From contig DASZTV010000105.1 in the NCBI GenBank assembly GCA_035548125.1, forward strand, positions 35,138 through 99,137: a stretch of 64,000 bases of DNA, read 5' to 3'. The position numbers and the translations under genes were made by a program. The notes under the pieces were generated by a model that was given only the letters and a program-made list of their open reading frames with translations, did not search any database and was not told the DNA's origin. Shown here piece by piece: positions 58,762-64,000 of the stretch (positions within the stretch are counted from its first letter, which is position 1; each line of letters opens with the position of its first letter). Source of the stretch: DASZTV01 sp035548125 (GTDB lineage Bacteria > Actinomycetota > Actinomycetes > JAFAQI01).

Positions 58762-59841
58762 ATGGGCCTTGAGTGGAGCGTCGAGGAGACGCAACATCCG
58801 ACGTCAGCTGAGCGCCTCGCCGAGATTATGGCGGCGCCCGGGTTCGGCAAGGTGTTCACCGACCACATGGTCACGGTCGAGTGGACGCCCGACGCGGGGT
58901 GGCACGACGCGCAGGTACGCCCGTACGGCCCGTTGAGCATGGATCCGGCGACGCACGTCTTCCACTACGGGCAGGCGATCTTCGAGGGCTTCAAGGCCTA
59001 CCGACAGCCTGACGACGGCATCGCGACGTTCCGGCCGGCCTTCAACGGCGAGCGGTTCAATCGGTCGGCGGCGCGGCTCGCGCTGCCCGAGCTGCCGGTG
59101 GCTGACTTTGTCGAGGCGTCGGACCGTCTGGTCCGCCAGGACTCGGAGTGGGTTCCTCGCAATGGCGACGCGAGCCTCTACCTGCGTCCGTTCATGATGG
59201 CGACCGAAGTGGGTCTGGGCGTGAAGCCCTCGTCGCATGTGACGTTCCTTGTGATCGCCTCGCCGGCGGGCCCGTACTTCGGCGGCGGTGCGAAGCAGGT
59301 CACGATCTGGTTGTCCGAGGACTACACGCGTGCGGCGCCCGGTGGCACCGGTGCCGCGAAGTGCAGCGGCAACTACGCTGCGAGCCTCGTCGCCCAGCAG
59401 GAGGGCATCGCCAACGGTTGCGACCAGGTGCTGTTCCTCGACTCGACGGAGCGCCGGTGGGTCGAGGAGCTCGGCGGCATGAACCTGTGGTTCGTGCAGG
59501 ACGACGGCACGATGGTGACGCCGGAGCTCACCGGAACGATCCTTGAAGGCGGCACGCGCGACGCGCTTCGAACGCTTGCGGGCGAGCTCGGTCACGAGGT
59601 CGAGGAGCGCCGGGTGGACATCGACGAATGGCGCAAGGGTGTCGACACCGGCCGGATCACCGAGGTCTTCGCGTGCGGCACCGCGGCGGTGATCGCCCCG
59701 GTCGGCACGTTGAAGTGGCACGGCGGCGAGGTCACGCTGCCGACGGACACCCCGGTTGCCGACAAGCTGCGGGCGGCGCTCATCGACCTGCAGTACGGCC
59801 GCACCGCCGACAGCCACGGCTGGATGCACCGGGTTCGCTAG
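58762..59841 (+). CDS. ilvE: Branched-chain amino acid aminotransferase
   Basis: Fold-type IV PLP enzyme making the last step of Leu, Ile and Val synthesis; 359 residues. The PLP Lys is K200 in TGAAKCSGNYAASL. The cofactor-holding segment is FACGTAAVIAPVG near 311-323, and VFHYGQAIFEGFKAY near 67-81 is diagnostic. It belongs to the longer mammalian/actinobacterial subclass. The gene lies after leuB, with its own predicted leaderless promoter. Confidence 0.96.
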   Translation: MGLEWSVEETQHPTSAERLAEIMAAPGFGKVFTDHMVTVEWTPDAGWHDAQVRPYGPLSMDPATHVFHYGQAIFEGFKAYRQPDDGIATFRPAFNGERFNRSAARLALPELPVADFVEASDRLVRQDSEWVPRNGDASLYLRPFMMATEVGLGVKPSSHVTFLVIASPAGPYFGGGAKQVTIWLSEDYTRAAPGGTGAAKCSGNYAASLVAQQEGIANGCDQVLFLDSTERRWVEELGGMNLWFVQDDGTMVTPELTGTILEGGTRDALRTLAGELGHEVEERRVDIDEWRKGVDTGRITEVFACGTAAVIAPVGTLKWHGGEVTLPTDTPVADKLRAALIDLQYGRTADSHGWMHRVR

Positions 59842-59863
59842 CCGTTTCGGTTCATCCGTCCAG

Positions 59864-59876
59864 TAGCGTCCCGCTC
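59864..59876 (+). promoter_or_regulatory. Predicted leaderless promoter, -10 TAGCGT
   Basis: TAGCGT at 59864-59869, seven bases, then the purT GTG at 59877. Confidence 0.5.
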
Positions 59877-61043
59877 GTGACGCGACTGCTGCTGCTGGGC
59901 TCCGGCGAGCTCGGCAAGGAGATCGTGCGCGAGGCTGCCGCACTCGGCGTCGAGGTCGTCGCGGCCGACCGGTACGACGACGCGCCTGCCATGCAGGTCA
60001 CGCCGCACCGTCGGGTGCTGGACATGCTCGATCCCGCGGCAGTCCGCGCACTCGTCGAGGAGACCAAGCCCGATCTGGTGGTCCCCGAGGTCGAGGCGAT
60101 CGCGACCGACGCCCTCATCGAGCTCGAAAGCGAAGGCTGGACCGTCATCCCGACCGCTCGTGCGGCTCGGCTGACGATGGATCGCGAGGGCATCCGACGC
60201 GTCGCGGCGGAGACGTTGGGGCTGCCGACGTCGCCGTACCGGTTCGCGACGACCGAGGCGGAGTACGTCGCGGCGGTGGAGGCGCTCGGCCGGCCGTGCG
60301 TGGTCAAGCCGGTGATGAGCTCGTCCGGCAAAGGCCAGTCGGTGGTCGGCGTCGACGACGACCCTTTGGAGGCGTGGCGTTATGCGCGGACGTCCGGCCG
60401 GGTTGCCGAGCAGGCGGTGATCGTCGAGGGCTTCATCGACTTCGCGTACGAGATCACGCTGCTGACGGTGCGGCATGCGGCGGGCACGACCTGCTGTCCG
60501 CCGATCGGGCACACCCAGGAGGACGGCGACTACCGCGAGTCTTGGCAGCCGCAATCCATGTCGGCACTCGCGCTGGAACGCGCGACCGACATCGCGGTGA
60601 AGATCACCGATGAGCTCGGCGGTCGCGGCGTGTTCGGCGTGGAGCTGTTCGTCACCGCCGAGGACGAGGTGCTGTTCAGCGAGGTCAGTCCGCGGCCGCA
60701 CGACACGGGTCTCGTGACCCTGCTCAGCCAGACCACCAGTGAGTTCGGTCTGCATGTGCGAGCGATCCTCGGCTTGCCGGTGCGGCCGGACGATGTCGCG
60801 AACCTTCGGCCGTCGGCGAGTGCGGTCGTCCTCGCCGACCGAGAGATCGATGCGCCGACTGTGGCGGGCGTCGAGCACGCGCTGAGCGAGCCGGAGACAT
60901 TGGTGCGAGTGTTCGGCAAGCCGGCCGCTCACCCGGGTCGCCGTATGGGCGTCGCCGTCGCGCGAGCGGACGACGTGGAGGCCGCGCGCGCCCGCGCGCG
61001 GGCCGCGGCCGCTGCGATGTCGGTCGTTCCGCTTGACCGATAG
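59877..61043 (+). CDS. purT: Formate-dependent phosphoribosylglycinamide formyltransferase
   Basis: ATP-grasp enzyme that makes formyl-GAR from formate in purine synthesis; 388 residues, normal length. LLLGSGELGKEIVREAAALG near 5-24, VVPEVEAIATDAL near 69-81, the grasp-fold loop VVKPVMSSSGKGQSVV near 143-158, and GVFGVELFVTAEDEVLFSEVSPRPHDTG near 249-276 are all typical. It is the only purine gene in the window, between ilvE and cimA. The last codons overlap the -35 of the cimA leader promoter. Confidence 0.94.
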   Translation: MTRLLLLGSGELGKEIVREAAALGVEVVAADRYDDAPAMQVTPHRRVLDMLDPAAVRALVEETKPDLVVPEVEAIATDALIELESEGWTVIPTARAARLTMDREGIRRVAAETLGLPTSPYRFATTEAEYVAAVEALGRPCVVKPVMSSSGKGQSVVGVDDDPLEAWRYARTSGRVAEQAVIVEGFIDFAYEITLLTVRHAAGTTCCPPIGHTQEDGDYRESWQPQSMSALALERATDIAVKITDELGGRGVFGVELFVTAEDEVLFSEVSPRPHDTGLVTLLSQTTSEFGLHVRAILGLPVRPDDVANLRPSASAVVLADREIDAPTVAGVEHALSEPETLVRVFGKPAAHPGRRMGVAVARADDVEAARARARAAAAAMSVVPLDR

Positions 61044-61068
61044 CGGTGTCGTGCCGAACACTGATGGC
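61033..61068 (+). promoter_or_regulatory. cimA leader promoter
   Basis: TTGACC (61033-61038) as -35, inside the end of purT, an 18-base spacer, and AACACT (61057-61062) as -10; six bases further is the GTG of the leader peptide. The geometry matches the ilv leader promoter. Confidence 0.55.
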
Positions 61069-61110
61069 GTGACGCAGTTCACCACGATTATTTCTGGGCG
61101 CGTCGGCTAA
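61069..61110 (+). CDS. cimA leader peptide (attenuator)
   Basis: Thirteen-residue peptide MTQFTTIISGRVG with Thr-Thr-Ile-Ile in a row, directly before two hairpins and the citramalate synthase gene. Codons ACC ACG ATT ATT would stall the ribosome when isoleucine (or threonine) is scarce. The last codons lie in the 5' arm of the first hairpin, as expected for attenuation. Confidence 0.8.
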   Translation: MTQFTTIISGRVG

Positions 61111-61128
61111 GCACCACAGCCGACGCGC
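61098..61128 (+). promoter_or_regulatory. cimA leader pause/antiterminator hairpin
   Basis: GCGCGTCGGC (61098-61107) pairs perfectly with GCCGACGCGC (61119-61128). The 5' arm encodes the end of the leader peptide; the stop codon lies in the loop. Confidence 0.75.
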
Positions 61129-61165
61129 AACCCTCCGCTGCCCTGACCGGGTCGGAGGGTTTTTT
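61129..61165 (+). terminator. cimA attenuator terminator
   Basis: AACCCTCCG (61129-61137) pairs perfectly with CGGAGGGTT (61153-61161); the loop can form a further CCC/GGG pair. Six T follow at 61160-61165. A strong Rho-independent terminator 35 bases before the cimA start. Confidence 0.9.
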
Positions 61166-61199
61166 GTTGGAAACAAACACTTCCGAAGGGACCGAACCG

Positions 61200-62780
61200 G
61201 TGGCACTCACCGACCTGCATGTCTACGACACGACGCTGCGCGACGGGTCGCAGATGGAGGGGCTGTCGCTTTCTGTGGATGACAAGCTCGCCGTCGCCGC
61301 GCACCTGGACTCTCTCGGCGTCGGCTTCATCGAAGGCGGGTGGCCGGGCGCGAACCCCAAGGACGAGGCGTTCTTCCGTCGCGCGGCTGCGGGCGAGCTG
61401 TCCTTGGTCAACGCGACGCTCGCCGCGTTCGGCGCCACCCGTAAGGCGGGCGTGGTGGCTGCGGACGACCCGCAGGTGCGCGCGCTGGTCGACGCGCAGA
61501 CCCCGGTCGTCACCCTCGTGGCGAAGTCGCACACGGGGCACGTCGAGCGGGCGCTGCGTACGACCCTCGACGAGAACCTCGCGATGATCAGCGACACCGT
61601 CCGGTTCCTGGTCGGCGAGGGCCGGCGGGTGTTCCTCGACGCCGAGCACTTCTTCGACGGTTACCACCTCAACCGCGACTACGCGCTCGCCGCGCTCGCC
61701 GCCGCCGCGGAGGCCGGCGCCGAGGTGGTCGCCCTGTGCGACACCAACGGCGGGATGCTCCCGACGCGGCTGTCCGAGGTGGTCCATGAGGTGGTGGGCT
61801 GGCTCAACCAGCCGGCGACCCGGGTGGGCATCCACGCCCATGACGACACCGCGTGCGCCGTGGCGAACTCGCTGGCCGCCGTACAGGCCGGTGCGACCCA
61901 CGTGCAGGGCACTGCCAACGGGTACGGCGAGCGCTCCGGGAACGCCGACCTGTTCTCGATCGTCGCCGGGCTCGAGCTCAAGCTCGATCTCCCGGTCCTG
62001 CCCCAAGGGGCAATCACCGAGCTGGTCCGGGTCAGCCACGCAATCGCGGAGCTTGCCAACATCGCGCCGGACGACCACCAACCGTGGGTCGGCGCGAGTG
62101 CATTCGCCCACAAGGCGGGACTGCACGCGTCGGCGCTCAAGGTCGACCCGGACCTGTATCAGCACATCGACCCGGCCGCGGTCGGCAACGACATGAGAGT
62201 GCTCGTGTCGGAGCTGGCCGGCCGGGCGAGTGTGGAGCTCAAGGCGCGCGAGCTCGACATCGAGGTCGACCGGGAGGTGGTCGGCAAGGTCATCGAGCAG
62301 GTCAAGGCGATGGAAGCGGAGGGCTACTCGTTCGAGGCAGCCGAGGCGTCCTTCGAGCTGATGCTGCGCGAGGCCGTCGACGGCAAGCGGGCTCGGCCGT
62401 TCGAGCTGGAGTCCTACCGGGTCATCAGCGATAGCCGGGGCCAAGGCAACGAGGCCTCGGAGGCGACGGTGAAGATCCGCGTCGGGGAGGAGCGCATCGT
62501 CGCGACGGGCGAGGGGAACGGCCCGGTCAATGCGCTGGACATGGCGTTGCGCAAGGCGCTCGAGCCGTTCTACCCGCAGCTCGGCAAGCTCGAGCTGGTC
62601 GACTACAAGGTGCGGATCCTTGAGGGCGCGCACGGCACCGGCGCGGTGACCCGGGTGCTGGTGCGTACCTCCGACGGCGAGCGCGAGTGGGACACCGTCG
62701 GCGTGGACGAGAACGTGATCGCGGCGTCGTGGGAGGCGCTCGACGACGCCTACACCTACGGCTTGCTCGACAAGGGGTGA
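61200..62780 (+). CDS. cimA: Citramalate synthase
   Basis: Condenses pyruvate and acetyl-CoA to citramalate, the threonine-independent route to 2-ketobutyrate and isoleucine; 526 residues. Begins TDLHVYDTTLRDGSQMEG (metal and catalytic Asp/Arg), with AEHFFDGYHLNRDYAL near 145-160, CDTNGGMLPTRL near 180-191, IHAHDDTACAVANSL (metal His pair) near 210-224, and QGTANGYGERSGNADL near 234-249, all typical of the long CimA family rather than LeuA. The C-terminal regulatory domain spans about 385-526. GTG 61200 has AAGGGA upstream. Expression depends on read-through of the leader terminator. Confidence 0.93.
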   Translation: MALTDLHVYDTTLRDGSQMEGLSLSVDDKLAVAAHLDSLGVGFIEGGWPGANPKDEAFFRRAAAGELSLVNATLAAFGATRKAGVVAADDPQVRALVDAQTPVVTLVAKSHTGHVERALRTTLDENLAMISDTVRFLVGEGRRVFLDAEHFFDGYHLNRDYALAALAAAAEAGAEVVALCDTNGGMLPTRLSEVVHEVVGWLNQPATRVGIHAHDDTACAVANSLAAVQAGATHVQGTANGYGERSGNADLFSIVAGLELKLDLPVLPQGAITELVRVSHAIAELANIAPDDHQPWVGASAFAHKAGLHASALKVDPDLYQHIDPAAVGNDMRVLVSELAGRASVELKARELDIEVDREVVGKVIEQVKAMEAEGYSFEAAEASFELMLREAVDGKRARPFELESYRVISDSRGQGNEASEATVKIRVGEERIVATGEGNGPVNALDMALRKALEPFYPQLGKLELVDYKVRILEGAHGTGAVTRVLVRTSDGEREWDTVGVDENVIAASWEALDDAYTYGLLDKG

Positions 62781-62804
62781 GGCAGCCACCTCGAGCCCCC
62801 GGGT

Positions 62805-62816
62805 AAGAATCGGTGT
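62805..62816 (+). promoter_or_regulatory. Possible leaderless promoter, -10 AAGAAT
   Basis: AAGAAT at 62805-62810 (within TAAGAAT), six bases, then the GTG at 62817. Weak match. Confidence 0.35.
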
Positions 62817-63749
62817 GTGACGGACATGCGCTTTCGCCGACTCGGTGACTCGGGGCTGACGGTGTCGGTGGTCGGCCTCGGCTGCAACAACTTCGGCCGG
62901 CGGATCGACCTCGACGCCACCCGCGAGGTGGTCCACGCGGCACTCGACGCCGGGATCACGCTCTTCGACACCGCCGACATCTACGGGGAGTCGGAGGACT
63001 TCCTCGGAGAGGTGCTCGGCGCTGCCCGCAGCGACATCGTCCTGGCCACCAAGTTCGGGATGGACATGGGCGGCAAGCTCGGGCCGGACTGGGGTGCGCG
63101 CGGCTCGCGCCGCTACATCCGCAAGGCGATCGAGTCATCGCTGCGGCGGCTTCGTACGGACTGGATCGACCTGTACCAGCTGCACGCTCCCGACCCGAAG
63201 ACGCCGATCGAGGAGACACTGGCGGCGCTGCACGAGCTGGTCGATGAAGGCAAGGTGCGTTACCTCGGCTGTTCCAACTTCGCGGCCTGGCAGCTCGCGG
63301 ACGCCGACTGGACGGCGCGAAGCAGCGGCCACCCCCGGTTCATCAGCGCGCAGAACCACTACAGCCTGATCGAGCGAGGAGTCGAGGCGGAGCTGGTCCC
63401 GGCGTGCGTGCGCTACGGGGTCGGGGTGCTGCCGTTCTACCCGTTGGCCAACGGGCTGCTGACCGGGAAGTACCAGCGTGGCCTCGACGCGCCCGAGGGG
63501 ACGCGCTTGGCCGCCCGCCGGGACTGGCTGAGTGACGATCGGTTCGACAAGGTCGAGGCGTTGTCGGCGTACGCGGAGGAGCGTGCGGCATCGCTGCTCG
63601 ACGTCGCGATCGGTGGCCTCGCCGCGCAGCCGGCGGTGGGATCGGTGATCGCGGGCGCGACCAAGCCGGAGCAGGTACGCGCGAACGTCGCTGCCGGCGC
63701 GTGGGTGCCGAACGAGGACGATCTCGCGGCGCTCAATAAACTCAGGTAG
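62817..63749 (+). CDS. Aldo/keto reductase
   Basis: NADPH-dependent TIM-barrel oxidoreductase of 310 residues. The catalytic tetrad is visible: Asp and Tyr in FDTADIYGES near 50-59, Lys in LATKFG near 76-81, His in YQLHAPDP near 119-126. The cofactor loop is GATKPEQVRANV near 279-290. It is similar to YajO/Tas-like reductases and to the potassium-channel beta subunit group. Substrate unknown. Followed immediately by the FAH-family gene, with TAAACT inside its own last codons serving as a possible promoter. Confidence 0.9.
   Translation: MTDMRFRRLGDSGLTVSVVGLGCNNFGRRIDLDATREVVHAALDAGITLFDTADIYGESEDFLGEVLGAARSDIVLATKFGMDMGGKLGPDWGARGSRRYIRKAIESSLRRLRTDWIDLYQLHAPDPKTPIEETLAALHELVDEGKVRYLGCSNFAAWQLADADWTARSSGHPRFISAQNHYSLIERGVEAELVPACVRYGVGVLPFYPLANGLLTGKYQRGLDAPEGTRLAARRDWLSDDRFDKVEALSAYAEERAASLLDVAIGGLAAQPAVGSVIAGATKPEQVRANVAAGAWVPNEDDLAALNKLR
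63737..63749 (+). promoter_or_regulatory. Predicted leaderless promoter inside the reductase 3' end, -10 TAAACT
   Basis: TAAACT at 63737-63742, seven bases, then the ATG at 63750. AGG in the same stretch is a weaker ribosome-site alternative. Confidence 0.45.
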
Positions 63750-64000
63750 ATGCGGATCGCCCGGTTCTCCCACGAGGGTGACGTCTCATTCGGAGTGGTC
63801 GAAGGGGACACCGTCGCGCAGATCACGGCGCATCCGTTCGCGCCGGTGGAGTTCACCGGTGGCCGGGCGGCACTGTCGGCGGTGAAGCTGCTGGCACCGG
63901 TGCTCCCGAGCAAGGTCGTCGCGATCGGCAAGAACTACGCGTCGCATGCCGCCGAGATGGGCGGCGAGGTGCCCGAGCAGCCGCTGATCTTCCTCAAGCC
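63750..64000 (+). CDS. Fumarylacetoacetate hydrolase family protein (cut by window edge)
   Basis: The first 83 codons of an FAH-family gene continuing beyond the window. It begins MRIARFSHEGDVSFGVVEGD, the usual N-terminal beta domain, and reaches the catalytic domain start VVAIGKNYASHAAEMG, followed by PLIFLKP, both diagnostic of the family. Members cleave or decarboxylate beta-diketo acids. The ATG directly follows the stop of the aldo/keto reductase gene, so the two may be co-expressed. C-terminal metal ligands lie outside the window. Confidence 0.88.
   Translation, partial: MRIARFSHEGDVSFGVVEGDTVAQITAHPFAPVEFTGGRAALSAVKLLAPVLPSKVVAIGKNYASHAAEMGGEVPEQPLIFLK

Noticed and set aside
56767..58797. 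A 676-codon minus-strand open frame over the transporter and leuB.
   Set aside because: Same shadow composition; the real minus-strand gene here is the EamA transporter in another frame.

Overview
The window is 64 kb of very G+C-rich, densely packed chromosomal DNA. It has G/C-biased third codon positions, many GTG starts, no gene-free stretch above about 300 bases, and no tRNA, rRNA, insertion sequence, phage gene or CRISPR array that I can see. The gene content points to a high-G+C actinomycete: gatCAB, F420-type luciferase-like oxidoreductases, RamB next to isocitrate lyase, an IcmA-type acyl-CoA mutase, and the order etfBA - iscS - mnmA - metE-like - ligA - gatCA - gatB - ilvBNC - serA - leuB - ilvE, much of it conserved from mycobacteria to Streptomyces. 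I cannot name a genus.

Layout. 1-2.7 kb: lipoprotein-release-type ABC transporter (permease cut by the left edge). 2.7-5.2 kb: small catabolic or unknown enzymes and a TetR regulator with a palindromic operator. 5.3-16.2 kb: short/branched-chain acyl-CoA metabolism (3-hydroxyacyl-CoA dehydrogenase, epimerase, thiolase, MeaB chaperone, MarR regulator, IcmA-type mutase, enoyl-CoA hydratase), with a thioredoxin-TPR protein and a methyltransferase. 16.2-19.8 kb: two-gene heterodimeric ABC exporter. 19.8-23 kb: RamB-like regulator, isocitrate lyase and a tiny Cys-rich protein. 24-30.3 kb: etfBA, an acyl-adenylate-like protein, iscS, mnmA. 30.4-40.8 kb: secreted phosphoesterase, metE-like, ligA, gatCA, peptide deformylase, gatB, large secreted DUF6351-type protein. 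40.9-63 kb: branched-chain amino acid and serine biosynthesis (ilvD, ilvBNC, serA, leuA, leuB, ilvE, cimA), interrupted at 47.9-51 kb by unrelated enzymes and at 52.9-57.7 kb by a secreted-protein cluster with an orphan response regulator and a transporter. The right edge cuts a fumarylacetoacetase-family gene.

How the genes work together. The left half breaks down acyl-CoAs: electrons leave via ETF and acetyl-CoA is saved by isocitrate lyase. The right half makes Ile, Val and Leu. Three biosynthetic loci carry their own leader peptide and RNA hairpins: ilvBNC (Ile-Leu-Val-Val codons), leuA (four Leu codons) and cimA (Thr-Thr-Ile-Ile codons). The ilv and cimA loci also have clear U-tract terminators, so ribosome-mediated attenuation is the likely common control.

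The most general feature is promoter layout. More than twenty genes have a TANNNT-like -10 box 6 or 7 bases before the start codon, which predicts leaderless mRNAs. Three divergent gene pairs have exactly 18 bases between start codons and must share one -10 region read on both strands. The least explained content is the 52.9-55.9 kb cluster of four secreted or membrane-anchored proteins.
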